DNA of 47,029 nt from JBHIET01 sp046760785 (GCA_046760785.1 JBHIET010000021.1:1-47029), one strand, 5' to 3'. Numbered from the stretch's first letter, positions 6,160-14,365 are shown. Numbers and translations: made by a program. The notes: generated from the sequence alone by a model not told the origin.

Positions 6160-8823
6160 CTATCGCCGCCAGCGATAGTCGTGGTCCAGCGCCTTCCTGA
6201 AGTCCTTATGTATCTCTCCCAGGTTCTTGAAAGTCCAGGCGTCGCCCATCCAACGGTAGAGCAGCAGGCAGTGAATCTGCTGGGCGTGGGGGGCACGATT
6301 CCAGCGGTCAATCTCCGCGTAGGCCGCCTGCACCCAACCCTTATCCACGTTCACCCAGCCGGCCCTTTTCGCTTCCTCTTCGCTGTGCGGCGGGTGCTCC
6401 AACGCCAGCCAGTGGTTCGACTCGGTGATGTAGATCGGGCGGTCGCGCCACTTGGCCGGGATGGCCTCGGCAAAGGCCCGGTAGGCCTGGAAGTCGTAGT
6501 AGTGCTCGTGGATCGTGCCTGGGGGCATAGGTTCGTCGGTGAAGACCGTTTTCTTCGTGATCAACTCGACGTCGAGCCAGTGAGTGTACGTGTGTAGCGC
6601 GATGCCGTCCAGGTCGTGAATGTAGGAAAGCATCTCCTTGAAGTAATCCAGCGGGCGGTAGCGCTCGCCGGTCAACTTCCAGGCCAGGCCAAAGTAGGGG
6701 TCCACCGCGCCGGGCACGACGATGGCCGCCGGCTGCACGCTCTTGATACGCTGCCGTGCCAGGTTGAACGCCTTGGCGTACCTCTCCGGGGTGATGTGCT
6801 CGGTGGGGTGCTCGGCCCCGCCGGGATGCTCGCGCGGGTTGTTCTGCTCGTTGGCGATGACCCAGACGCGGCATCCCTGAGAGTTCTGGACGTAGCGGGC
6901 GCAGGCAGCGGCAAAGTTGGAGTATTCGGTGTGCACCGGCAGTGTGCCGTTCGGTTCGTAGCCATAGTTCAGGCGCACGATGACACCATAGCCCTCGTCG
7001 GCCCACGAGGTGTAGTCGTGCCCACGGTCGTGGTCGGGATCGGCGCGCACCTCCTGGGTGAAGAACGTCCAGCCGGTCTTATTCTTGCCCTCGAATAGGA
7101 AGCGGAAATCGGCCGCAGGAGAATCGGCAGCGTGAATGCCGAAGATCCAGGCGCATTCCCCACGCGGCAAGGTGTTGTCGTCCACGGGCCGCCGCTTGTC
7201 GGCCAGCCGCTTGGCCCGCACGTACAGGCCGTTTACGTATCCCTCGCGCAGACTGGGGGTGCGCACTTTGAGCCACCGATCCTTCCCCAGCTTACCCACC
7301 ACCTTGTTCGGATCTTCACGCACCTCCAGCACTGTCCTATCTACCACGCGCCAGATGGGATCACCGCCCGTCCCTGGCTCCGGCCGCACGTTCAGCCCGA
7401 TGTCGCTGTGGACGACCACATAGGGAACCGGCCCGCTGACAACTTCCTCTTCTTCCCCGTGGAGGCGCAGGTACCAGGCAGCGACGTAGCCCTCGACACC
7501 GTCGGGGGTGCGAACGTGGAGCCACTGACCGTCCTGCCCCACTTTCGCCCGCGTGTCTTGTTCCGGCTCCACCGATTCCAACACGGCCCCATCGTCCACC
7601 TGCGCGATTGGATCTTGCTCGGTGGAGGGGGTCGGGCGGACTCTCAGGAAGCCCAACTGCGGGCTCACCACTTCTACCTGCACGCCAGCTTCGACGGCCT
7701 CTCCACCTTCACCTTCCCCAGGAAAACGCAGGTACCAGGCAGCGACGTAGCCCCCGATGCCGCCAGGAGTGAGAACGTGGAGCCACTGACCGTCCTGCCC
7801 CACCTTCACCCGCGTGTCTTGCTCCGACTCCAGAGATTCCAGCACGGCCCCGTGGTCTACCTTGGCGATGGGAAGTTTCTCGGTGGAGGGAGTTGGGCGC
7901 ACTTTGAGGAAGCCCAGCTCCGGGCTCACTACCTCCACCTGGACGCCAGTCGGGATGGGCGTGGAAACGTCTGCCAATGGGCAGGCGCGGACGAGGGACA
8001 GGAGATCGTCGTTGATCACGCCGGCGCGGTAGATGCTGAAGAAGGTTGGCTCATGCGCCGCCAGCCGGTCGAGCCAGAGTTGGAACTCGTCGGGGGTCAT
8101 ACGCACGTGACCAGGCTCATCGTGGTAAGGGCCCAGCACCGGATACATAGGAGGACGGTAGCCCCAGCGCAGGCACCATTTCTCATACTCGCCGTAGGTC
8201 CACTCGTCAATCACGGTCCGCGCCTGTTCGTCGTGGGGAACGGTACTCTCAGGCGGGAAGTACGTGCCGTAGGACATCGGCATCAAGCCGCCCTTGCAGA
8301 ACTCGTTCATCTGGTCGTAGGGCAGGTCGTCTGGACGGTAAGGTGGGGTGCTGAGGTGAGCGGAGATGTAGGGGAAAGAGCAGTTGTAGAGTTTGTTCAG
8401 GTCGAGTCCGGCATCACGAATGTGCTGCCCCAGTTGGCTGGCCTGTTCGAAGCGCCCTCTGCACTTGTCTGCCTCAGTGTCGAAGATGAAACCTTGGAAA
8501 CCATCATGAAAGGCCCGCACGGCGACCTGCGCCTCCCCCTGCGGGTCGTCCAGCAGCAAACACATCCACGCGAATGGTGTCAGACCCGCATGCTTGATTT
8601 TCTGAGCGGCCAGTGCCACTCCATTGAAGTAAGTCGCGCCCTTTCCGACCTTGTACAGGATATGGGTCGCGCCCATCCGGGGGGCGATTTGAAGCGCCTG
8701 ATCCAGTTCTTGTGTGAGATAGACCCACAAGCCTTTGCCATGCAGTACACCCATCGTTTTCTCCTTTCGGTCTCTGGATATGAAAGGCAAGAAGATGCGG
8801 AAGAGATTTGAAAGACTCGGCAT
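6160..8823 (-). CDS. two-barrel glycoside-hydrolase-like protein with three bacterial SH3 domains
   Basis: 887 residues. An N-terminal TIM-barrel-like domain (about 25-285, starting MGVLHGKGLWVYL) resembles glycosidase-like barrels. Three bacterial SH3 domains follow at about 295-368, 381-453 and 466-538, each ending in GY-V-x3-YLR or similar. The C-terminal barrel (about 555-887) has a likely acid/base in WVIANEQNNP (E659) and a likely nucleophile in IYITESNHW (E801), the clan A glycosidase layout. SH3 domains of this type usually bind cell-wall glycans, so a wall- or matrix-directed role is likely. No clear signal peptide is seen. GGAGG sits 5 bases before the ATG at 8823; a second ATG at 8754 also has a strong AAAGGAG site and would give a protein lacking the first 23 residues. 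The first two SH3 domains are a recent duplication at DNA level. Confidence 0.8.
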   Translation of the reverse strand: MPSLSNLFRIFLPFISRDRKEKTMGVLHGKGLWVYLTQELDQALQIAPRMGATHILYKVGKGATYFNGVALAAQKIKHAGLTPFAWMCLLLDDPQGEAQVAVRAFHDGFQGFIFDTEADKCRGRFEQASQLGQHIRDAGLDLNKLYNCSFPYISAHLSTPPYRPDDLPYDQMNEFCKGGLMPMSYGTYFPPESTVPHDEQARTVIDEWTYGEYEKWCLRWGYRPPMYPVLGPYHDEPGHVRMTPDEFQLWLDRLAAHEPTFFSIYRAGVINDDLLSLVRACPLADVSTPIPTGVQVEVVSPELGFLKVRPTPSTEKLPIAKVDHGAVLESLESEQDTRVKVGQDGQWLHVLTPGGIGGYVAAWYLRFPGEGEGGEAVEAGVQVEVVSPQLGFLRVRPTPSTEQDPIAQVDDGAVLESVEPEQDTRAKVGQDGQWLHVRTPDGVEGYVAAWYLRLHGEEEEVVSGPVPYVVVHSDIGLNVRPEPGTGGDPIWRVVDRTVLEVREDPNKVVGKLGKDRWLKVRTPSLREGYVNGLYVRAKRLADKRRPVDDNTLPRGECAWIFGIHAADSPAADFRFLFEGKNKTGWTFFTQEVRADPDHDRGHDYTSWADEGYGVIVRLNYGYEPNGTLPVHTEYSNFAAACARYVQNSQGCRVWVIANEQNNPREHPGGAEHPTEHITPERYAKAFNLARQRIKSVQPAAIVVPGAVDPYFGLAWKLTGERYRPLDYFKEMLSYIHDLDGIALHTYTHWLDVELITKKTVFTDEPMPPGTIHEHYYDFQAYRAFAEAIPAKWRDRPIYITESNHWLALEHPPHSEEEAKRAGWVNVDKGWVQAAYAEIDRWNRAPHAQQIHCLLLYRWMGDAWTFKNLGEIHKDFRKALDHDYRWRR

Positions 8824-8838
8824 CGTCACCTCCTCAAG

Positions 8839-9477
8839 TCAGCGTGAAACGTAACGGTTGCCGCGAACGTAGAAGCGCCACGGGGCGGTCAGCGCCACCC
8901 CGTCCCCCCGCACGCCGATCCGGGGGCCGGTAACGATGGCCTCGTCGGGCACGGCTGCGTCCTCCTCAATGAACAGGAGCGCGCCGGGCGCGCACAGGTC
9001 GGCGCCGTCGAACCACCGGTCAATCGCCAGCGCCTGGCACAAGCGGGCCGGGCCACCGGTCAGTTGCACGTCGGGCCTGCCGCCGCGGCCTTGGACAGTC
9101 CTTCGACGGAGCTCAGGACAAGGCTCAGGCCACCGCCGCGCCTGCATCACCTCGATTCCCTCCAACGGCTCCAGCGCGCGGATGAGCACCGCCGCCGGAT
9201 ACCCCTCCCGCTCGGTGACGAGGTTGAGGCAATGGTGCATGCCGTAGATGAAGTAGACGTAGGCGTGCCCAGGCTGGCCATACATGGGCATGTTCCGCCG
9301 GGTGCGACCAAAGCGGGCGTGGGAGGCCCGATCCTCCTCGCCGATGTACGCTTCCACCTCGACGATGCGCCCGGAAAGACGCACGCCATCCAGCACTCGC
9401 ACCAGCCGCTGCCCCAGCAGCGCACGGGCAACGGTGAGCGTGTCGCGGGCAAAGAAGTCGCGGTTCAAACGTGACAT
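8839..9477 (-). CDS. mpg: DNA-3-methyladenine glycosylase (AAG/MPG family)
   Basis: 212 residues. This base-excision repair enzyme removes alkylated purines such as 3-methyladenine and hypoxanthine. The catalytic Glu is in GRIVEVEAYIG, followed by DRASHARFGRTRRN, YVYFIYGMHHCLNLV and LTGGPARLCQALAI, all family signatures. The start at 9477 is chosen because the promoter at 9517-9544 would begin transcription near 9510, which excludes the longer frames. The segment PEPCPELRRRTVQGRGG (about 125-141) is extra loop sequence, and its DNA (9099-9130) matches a dispersed CTTCGAC...GCTCAGGAC repeat, so a palindromic repeat seems to have been absorbed in frame. Confidence 0.9.
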   Translation of the reverse strand: MSRLNRDFFARDTLTVARALLGQRLVRVLDGVRLSGRIVEVEAYIGEEDRASHARFGRTRRNMPMYGQPGHAYVYFIYGMHHCLNLVTEREGYPAAVLIRALEPLEGIEVMQARRWPEPCPELRRRTVQGRGGRPDVQLTGGPARLCQALAIDRWFDGADLCAPGALLFIEEDAAVPDEAIVTGPRIGVRGDGVALTAPWRFYVRGNRYVSR

Positions 9478-9516
9478 CGCTGAAAGCAAGAACCCCACCG
9501 TAGTTACCAACAACAT

Positions 9517-9544
9517 AGTATACCATCCGACAGCAGCGGGGCAA
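9517..9544 (-). promoter_or_regulatory. promoter of the AAG glycosylase gene
   Basis: Minus strand TTGCCC (9544-9539), 16-base spacer, TATACT (9522-9517). Transcription would start close to 9510, some 30 bases before the chosen start codon. Confidence 0.55.
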
Positions 9545-9592
9545 GTTGCCTCTTGATCCTGCTGCCTTTGCACCTCCCTATCCCCTTCCGGC

Positions 9593-10165
9593 CCAAACCT
9601 TCACCAGCGCACCGAAGGTTGGGTCGCCGGCCTGCACCTGGCGGCCCTTTCCCTGCGGGGCTGCGACGATGTACAGCAGTTCGTGGAGTCCTTCACCGGC
9701 AGCCATCGTTACGTCCTGGACTATCTGATCGAGGAGGTGTTCCAGCGCCAACCCGCCGCCGTACAGGACTTTCTGCTGAAGACGTCCATCCTGGATCGCT
9801 TCACCGCTCCCCTGTGCGACGCTGTCGCCGAAAGGGATGACAGCCGCGACGTGCTGCTGGCCCTGGAGCAGAGCAACCTGTTCATCGTGCCCCTCGACGA
9901 ATCGCGGCAGTGGCATCGCTATCACCGCCTCTTCGCCGACCTGCTGCGCCAGCAGTTGCGCATAGCTGGGATGGAGAGCCTTGCGCCCGAACTGCACCGA
10001 CGGGCCAGCCGGTGGTACGAGGCCGCAGGCCACCTCGCCGAGGCAGTGCAGCACGCCCTGGCCGCTTCCGATTGGGAGCGGGCGGCAACGCTCATCCTCG
10101 ACGGCAGCGAAAGTACGCTAAAGCGCGGCGAAGTGACCACCTTGTTCGCAGTGATGGCAGCATAG
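9593..10165 (+). pseudogene. remnant of a MalT-like LuxR-family STAND regulator
   Basis: In one frame the DNA encodes a piece of the MalT/LAL family ATPase region: RTEGWVAGLHLAALSLRG, then FTGSHRYVLDYLIEEVFQRQP, then LLKTSILDRFT and WHRYHRLFADLLRQQL. About 190 residues of a protein that is normally near 900 survive. The P-loop part, the TPR repeats and the C-terminal LuxR helix-turn-helix are missing, and the frame stops soon after LKRGEV. No ribosome binding site fits. It is a decayed transcriptional regulator, probably truncated at both ends by rearrangement. Confidence 0.75.
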
Positions 10166-10291
10166 AACGAATCACTTTACACCAGGCCGACCCATTCGCG
10201 TCTGGCTTATGTGCGGCGCTCCCGCCCCTGCTGGAGCCCCTGCAAGTTGCCCTTAATTTGGGCGAAATCTAGGTACTTAAACTGACTTGCC

Positions 10292-10319
10292 TTGACCCCA
10301 GCGTTGATTATGGTATAAT
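10292..10319 (+). promoter_or_regulatory. promoter of the tRNA-Thr/tRNA-Tyr unit
   Basis: TTGACC (10292-10297), 16-base spacer, TATAAT (10314-10319). The start point falls a few bases before the tRNA-Thr. Confidence 0.75.
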
Positions 10320-10327
10320 GCCACTGT

Positions 10328-10400
10328 GCCGGCGTAGCTCAGGCGGCAGAGCAACTGACTTGTAATCAGTGGGTCATGGGTTCGAATCCCATCGCCGGCT
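10328..10400 (+). tRNA. tRNA-Thr (anticodon TGT)
   Basis: A full cloverleaf. The acceptor is GCCGGCG/CGCCGGC, the anticodon stem ACTGA/TCAGT has loop CTTGTAA giving anticodon TGT, and the T-loop is TTCGAAT. The discriminator is T and CCA is not encoded. Confidence 0.95.
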
Positions 10401-10465
10401 AGGGTAGCGATTGGCAGTTAGCGGTTGGCCGTTAGCCTACAGCCGAGCGCTAACAGCTAACTTAT

Positions 10466-10547
10466 GGGTCGGTGTCCCGAGCGGCAAAGGGGGCGGACTG
10501 TAAATCCGCTGGCTCAGCCTTCGCAGGTTCGAGTCCTGCCCGGCCCA
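10466..10547 (+). tRNA. tRNA-Tyr (anticodon GTA)
   Basis: A class II cloverleaf with acceptor GGGTCGG/CCGGCCC, anticodon stem GCGGA/TCCGC, loop CTGTAAA (anticodon GTA), a long variable arm and T-arm GCAGG/CCTGC. The discriminator is A and no CCA is encoded. A short repeat of GCTAAC/GTTAGC motifs separates it from tRNA-Thr. Confidence 0.95.
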
Positions 10548-10563
10548 CTTTTTTGATTGTGAC

Positions 10564-10604
10564 AGCGCCCGGCGGTCAATTGGACTAGCGGGCGCTCGGT
10601 TTTT
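10564..10604 (+). terminator. intrinsic terminator of the tRNA unit
   Basis: AGCGCCCG (10564-10571) pairs with CGGGCGCT (10589-10596), followed by CGG and a run of five T. It sits between the tRNAs and the convergent prenyl synthase gene. Confidence 0.75.
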
Positions 10605-10707
10605 GCGTCTGGAACAGGGCTTCTTGACTGGCACGATGCCCACCGCCCACGATCGGCCTGTATACATCGTGGCGGCTGCCGTCTGGGGGTGGCACTGGAG
10701 CAAGGGG

Positions 10708-11790
10708 TTACCGCTCGCGGCTGAGAAGCATTTGCGCCAGCTCGTGGAGTGCCTGGGCGGCCGGGCCCTGCAAGTTCGCCTCCTCCAGCGCAGCCAATGC
10801 CTGAGCGTGGTACTCGCGGGCCAGTCGCTCGGCGTATGCGCGGCTGTCTGCCTGCTCCAGCAATTCGGTGGCGCGGTGCACGTCGTCCGCCGAGAGCGTA
10901 CCCTGCGCCAGCAGCGTCCGTAGCTCCGCACTCTGCTCCAGGCCGTGGAGGATGGGCAACGATTTCTTGCGCCGGGCGAGGTCGGCGCCGGCGGGCTTGC
11001 CAGTGACGGTCGGGGTGCCCCAGATGCCCAGGACGTCGTCGCGCATCTGAAAGACCAGCCCCAGGTGGTGGCCGAACGAGCGCAGATGCTTGCGCTGGAT
11101 GTTGGGCACGGCGGCGACGAGTGCGCCCATCTCGCAGGCACAGGCCATCAGCGCGGCGGTTTTTCCCTCGACCATCGCCAGGTAGTCCGCGATGGAGACG
11201 TCGGTGCGGCTCTCGAAACCGATGTCGAGGTACTGGCCAGCGGTAAGGGCCACACAAGTACGGTTGAATAGGCGCAGGGCTGCCACGACCGTCGTGGCAG
11301 GCACGGCTCGTTCGGAGAGCCGCAGCAGGGCCAGTTGGGCCAATGCGAACAGCGTATCCCCGGCATTGATCCCCTGAGCCTCTCCCCACAGCGCCCAGAC
11401 GGTGGGGCGGCCGTGGCGGGTCTCATCTCGGTCCTCGATGTCGTCGTGGATGAGGGTGAAGTTGTGCACGAGTTCGATGGCGGCTCCGGCAGGCAGAGCC
11501 TGCTCCCAATCGCCACCGCAGGCTTCGCAGGCCAGCAGACAGAGCACGGGGCGTGCGCGCTTGCCAGTTCGCCCCTGGCAGGGATTGAACGCGGCGTCGG
11601 CCCAGCCCATATGGTAACGCAGCATGCCGAAGAGGTCTGTGTGGCGCGGGTCGGCGTCCCGAACGACGGCGCGCATTTCTGCTTCGAGCGGTGGCAGGTA
11701 CCGATTGAACAATGTTTCAAACGACATTGTGTTGGATGCTCGAGAATTGCTGGCGACTATGTGATGGTTCGTGAAGTCTTGGACGGTCAC
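10708..11790 (-). CDS. trans-isoprenyl diphosphate synthase (GGPP/FPP-type)
   Basis: 360 residues, polyprenyl synthetase family. It condenses isopentenyl diphosphate with allylic diphosphates to make C15-C20 or longer chains. The first Asp-rich motif DDIED is at about 116-120, followed by RxxETRHGRPT, and the second, DDVLG, is at about 252-256, followed by KPAGADLARRKKSLP. The product length cannot be told from the sequence. The GTG at 11790 overlaps the stop of the upstream DUF116 gene (GTGA), favouring it as a coupled start; an ATG at 11727 (MSFETLFNRYL) fits the family N-terminus better but lacks a ribosome binding site. It lies in the fni-DUF116-prenyl synthase operon, downstream of mevalonate-pathway chemistry. 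Confidence 0.9.
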   Translation of the reverse strand: MTVQDFTNHHIVASNSRASNTMSFETLFNRYLPPLEAEMRAVVRDADPRHTDLFGMLRYHMGWADAAFNPCQGRTGKRARPVLCLLACEACGGDWEQALPAGAAIELVHNFTLIHDDIEDRDETRHGRPTVWALWGEAQGINAGDTLFALAQLALLRLSERAVPATTVVAALRLFNRTCVALTAGQYLDIGFESRTDVSIADYLAMVEGKTAALMACACEMGALVAAVPNIQRKHLRSFGHHLGLVFQMRDDVLGIWGTPTVTGKPAGADLARRKKSLPILHGLEQSAELRTLLAQGTLSADDVHRATELLEQADSRAYAERLAREYHAQALAALEEANLQGPAAQALHELAQMLLSRER

Positions 11791-12239
11791 GGTTCTTCGC
11801 GGCCATTACGACTGAGGATGACTGTCCGGGCCATCGCGATGTCCACTTCCGTATCCACACAGCCATCCCGCAGCAGCGGCACCACAGCTACGGCCGGCCG
11901 GCCATTCTTCCACTCCAATTGATCAATGGCCTCCAGTCCATCTTCGAGCTCTTTGTGGCAAGCGATGGCGACCACGCCGGCCGGCTGGTGTTCGGCCAGG
12001 AAGCGCACCGCCAGCCGTCCGCCGGGCGCAACACATATACTCTCGTAGCCAGCCTCGGCAGCGGCGGTGCGCAACTGGCAGATAACACACTCGGCAAGGG
12101 TGCATCCCGTGCAATCCAACCCCTGCTTGGTCATCTTGCCCAGACAGTCCTGACTGGGGCGTAGACAGTACGGGAGCAGCAGCGCTGGCCGTGCAAAGGG
12201 CACGTTTTCCACACTGTCGGTGAGAGTTTGTTGGGTCAC
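11787..12239 (-). CDS. DUF116 family Cys-rich protein
   Basis: 150 residues. The DUF116 signature is present: LLPYCLRPSQDC near residue 21, then a cysteine cluster CTGCTLAECVICQL (about 42-55) that could hold an iron-sulfur cluster or zinc, then the VAIACHKELEDGLEAI region and a C-terminal PLLRDGCVDTEVD. The function of the family is unknown. It lies between fni and the prenyl synthase and overlaps the latter, which suggests co-expression with isoprenoid synthesis. Confidence 0.8.
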   Translation of the reverse strand: MTQQTLTDSVENVPFARPALLLPYCLRPSQDCLGKMTKQGLDCTGCTLAECVICQLRTAAAEAGYESICVAPGGRLAVRFLAEHQPAGVVAIACHKELEDGLEAIDQLEWKNGRPAVAVVPLLRDGCVDTEVDIAMARTVILSRNGREEP

Positions 12240-12283
12240 AGATTGCCCTCCTTTGCTTTTAGTGTGCCGATTAGCAGCCGGAG

Positions 12284-13315
12284 TTACGGCGTGGCAGGAA
12301 TGATAGGAGTGCGCTGGAGAGCCTGAATGTCAGCAGCACTAACGACGAACATGGCGACGCGTAGTTGGGTCACGAGCAGGGTGACGAGTTCGGCCACGGC
12401 GGCGGTGGACTCGCTGGCGGCGCGTAGAAACGGCCCAGCGACGCCGCAAGCAGTCGCGCCAAGTGCAATGGCCTTGGCCATCTGAATGCCGTCGCGAATG
12501 CCCCCACTGGCGACGATGGGCAATCCCGGCGCACCCCGACGGGCCATCAGCAGGCTTTCGACGGTGGGGATGCCCCAGTCGGCGAAGGCCGCCGCCACCT
12601 GGCGTCGCCGCTCGGTCGTGGAGCGGTGCATCTCCACCTGGCTCCACGAACTGCCTCCAGCCCCGGCGATCTCAATCGCTGCCACACCAGCGCCCGTCAG
12701 TTGGCGGGCCACCTGTTCTGAAATACCCCAACCTACCTCCTTGGCGACTACCGGTACTTCCAACGTCCGACAGACCGTTTCGATTTTGGGTAGCAGGTCG
12801 GCAAAGCGAGTCCCTCCTTCGGGCTGGAGTGCCTCCTGCAACGGGTTGAGGTGTAGGATAAGGGCATCCGCTTCTATCATCTCGACGGCGCGGCGGCACT
12901 CATCGGGGCCGTAGCCGTAGTTCAGTTGCACCGCGCCCAGGTTGGCCAATAGTAGAATATCGGGGGCAACGCAGCGCACACGATAGGTTTCGGCCAGGGC
13001 GGGGTCTTCAATGGCGGCGCGCTGTGAGCCCAATCCCATCCCAATACCAGCGGCCTGGGCCGCCTCTGCCAGCCGCCGGTTGATCGCGCTGGCTTCCGGT
13101 GTGCCGCCGGTCATCGAGGAGATAAGGAGCGGAGCTGCCAACTCCTTGCCCAGCAGTGTGGTAGAGGTATCCACATCTTCGAGGTTGAAGCCCGGTAGTG
13201 CACAGTGGACGAAGCGGTAGCGCTCGAAGCCAGTGGAAACGTGCTTGAAGTCAACGTCTTCTTGCAGGTTGATGCGGATGTGATTGGATTTGCGCTGTTG
13301 GTGCTGTGGTGACAT
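12284..13315 (-). CDS. fni: type 2 isopentenyl-diphosphate delta-isomerase (FMN-dependent)
   Basis: 343 residues. It interconverts isopentenyl and dimethylallyl diphosphate using reduced FMN, as is usual in organisms with a mevalonate pathway. Signatures include RKSNHIRINL at the N-terminus, PLLISSMTGGT, GMGLGSQRAAIEDP, the Mg-binding HLNPLQEALQPEG, VVAKEVGWGIS and IVASGGIRDGIQMAKAIALGA for phosphate and FMN binding. The ATG at 13315 has CAGGAG just upstream and is preferred over 28 extra in-frame codons. A strong divergent promoter lies at 13371-13399. It is the first gene of the operon with DUF116 and the prenyl synthase. Confidence 0.93.
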   Translation of the reverse strand: MSPQHQQRKSNHIRINLQEDVDFKHVSTGFERYRFVHCALPGFNLEDVDTSTTLLGKELAAPLLISSMTGGTPEASAINRRLAEAAQAAGIGMGLGSQRAAIEDPALAETYRVRCVAPDILLLANLGAVQLNYGYGPDECRRAVEMIEADALILHLNPLQEALQPEGGTRFADLLPKIETVCRTLEVPVVAKEVGWGISEQVARQLTGAGVAAIEIAGAGGSSWSQVEMHRSTTERRRQVAAAFADWGIPTVESLLMARRGAPGLPIVASGGIRDGIQMAKAIALGATACGVAGPFLRAASESTAAVAELVTLLVTQLRVAMFVVSAADIQALQRTPIIPATP

Positions 13316-13370
13316 AGGCTCCTGTGGCGTAACTTGGGATGCTTGTCGGTGTTCTTTATGATAGGTATCT

Positions 13371-13399
13371 ATGATACTTGCAGTGGAGGTGATTGTCAA
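13371..13399 (-). promoter_or_regulatory. promoter of the fni operon
   Basis: Minus strand TTGACA (13399-13394), 17-base spacer, TATCAT (13376-13371). It lies back to back with the acpP promoter at 13418-13445; the two -35 boxes are 18 bases apart. Confidence 0.75.
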
Positions 13400-13417
13400 A
13401 TCGCCAGTTTGATTGGT

Positions 13418-13445
13418 TTGACAAACTCTTCTCTGCGGGTAGAAT
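13418..13445 (+). promoter_or_regulatory. promoter of acpP
   Basis: TTGACA (13418-13423), 16-base spacer, TAGAAT (13440-13445), leading to a leader of about 35 bases with a GGGAGGT ribosome binding site at 13474-13480. Confidence 0.75.
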
Positions 13446-13486
13446 TATGTTGTCATCAGACTCAAGAATCAGAGGGAGGTAGAGAC

Positions 13487-13723
13487 ATGTCAGATGTGTT
13501 CAAGCGCATCCAGAAAATCATCGTGGATCTGTTGGGAGTGGAGCCAGATCAGGTCACGCCGGAAGCGCGCTTCCGCGAGGACTTGGAAGCGGATTCCCTT
13601 GATCTCGTCGAACTGATTATGGCGTTCGAGGAGGAGTTCGGCGGGACCATCTCTGACGAGGAAGCTCAGCAGATCAGGACGGTTGGCCAGGCGGTGGAGT
13701 ATGTCGAGCAGCATATGAACTGA
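13487..13723 (+). CDS. acpP: acyl carrier protein
   Basis: 78 residues, the normal length. The phosphopantetheine serine lies in LEADSLDLVEL (about residue 37), and the helix II recognition surface MAFEEEFGGTISDEEA follows. It shuttles acyl groups in fatty acid synthesis and would serve FabF and PlsX encoded further along. The start at 13487 is fixed by GGGAGGT seven bases upstream; the longer frame from 13334 runs through the promoter and is not used. Confidence 0.95.
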   Translation: MSDVFKRIQKIIVDLLGVEPDQVTPEARFREDLEADSLDLVELIMAFEEEFGGTISDEEAQQIRTVGQAVEYVEQHMN

Positions 13724-13757
13724 TGAATAGGTTCTGCCCCGGCTGATGTAGGCATAG

Positions 13758-13787
13758 GGCTACTGGCATCCACCGGTAGCCTTTGCG
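13758..13787 (+). terminator. probable terminator of acpP
   Basis: GGCTACTGG (13758-13766) and CCGGTAGCC (13773-13781) form a stem with one mismatch, followed by a short T-rich stretch. Confidence 0.55.
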
Positions 13788-13815
13788 TATTTGCGCTATC
13801 CCTAGAACTGCTTGG

Positions 13816-13843
13816 TTGCGCCCCAACCGCGCTGTGTTATACT
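13816..13843 (+). promoter_or_regulatory. promoter of the DUF6485 gene
   Basis: TTGCGC (13816-13821), 16-base spacer, TATACT (13838-13843). Confidence 0.5.
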
Positions 13844-13875
13844 GTACCTGATCACTTCGCTGGAGGATGAAGGGT

Positions 13876-14073
13876 ATGGAATGCAAGATAGAGGAGAACC
13901 TGGCACAGTGCACATGCACATACGAGCCCTGTTCCAGGAAGGGCAAGTGCTGCGAATGTATTCGCTACCACTGGCGTATGGGCGAGTTGCCGGGCTGCCT
14001 TTTTCCACCGGAGGCCGAGCGCACCTACGACCGTTCCATCGCCCATTTCGTCCGCATTTATGGCCGGCGGTAG
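13876..14073 (+). CDS. DUF6485-like small Cys-rich protein
   Basis: 65 residues with eight cysteines, most in the pattern MECKIEENLAQCTC...CSRKGKCCECIRYH, then GELPGCLFP. It fits the small DUF6485-type family seen in anaerobes and Chloroflexota; the cysteines suggest a zinc or iron-sulfur knuckle. GGAGG at 13862-13866 lies nine bases before the ATG at 13876, which is preferred to the ATG at 13867. Its function is unknown. Confidence 0.75.
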   Translation: MECKIEENLAQCTCTYEPCSRKGKCCECIRYHWRMGELPGCLFPPEAERTYDRSIAHFVRIYGRR

Positions 14074-14193
14074 GGGCGTTCTTCTGCCAGATCGTTCGGT
14101 CTCCCCTATTCTTTCAGGGGAGGAGAGTACCCTCTCTCTCCGCAGGGGGTAAAGTACCATTTCCCTCAAGCCCCAAGTGTCTCCCTGACACCT

Positions 14194-14248
14194 GTAACCA
14201 AAGCGTAACGCCTTAGCAATTCGCAGGCGTGGCCTTGTGTGGTATTCT
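14194..14248 (+). promoter_or_regulatory. 11-bp direct repeat and promoter before the glycoside hydrolase gene
   Basis: GTAACC (14194-14199) and GTAACG (14205-14210) are direct repeats with an 11-base period, ending nine bases before a candidate promoter TTCGCA (14220-14225), 17-base spacer, TATTCT (14243-14248). This is the layout of activator boxes used by PhoB/PhoP-type response regulators. The rest of 14074-14365 contains only a hairpin-like GGGGAGGAGAG stretch and no gene. Confidence 0.45.
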
Positions 14249-14365
14249 ATGCTTGCCCTTGTACCCCTGCGCCCTTCTGGCACTTCCTTTGCACGGGGCT
14301 GGTGAGATTCATTTGAAAGTGGATCAGGGCGAAACAATGCACGAAGAGCGGTAGCGATAGTGGCG

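Noticed and set aside
7132..8811. A 559-codon plus-strand open frame opposite the SH3/glycoside hydrolase gene
   Set aside because: It is a mirror of the GC-rich gene on the other strand: no ribosome binding site, no known domain, and the minus-strand protein has clear SH3 and glycosidase motifs.
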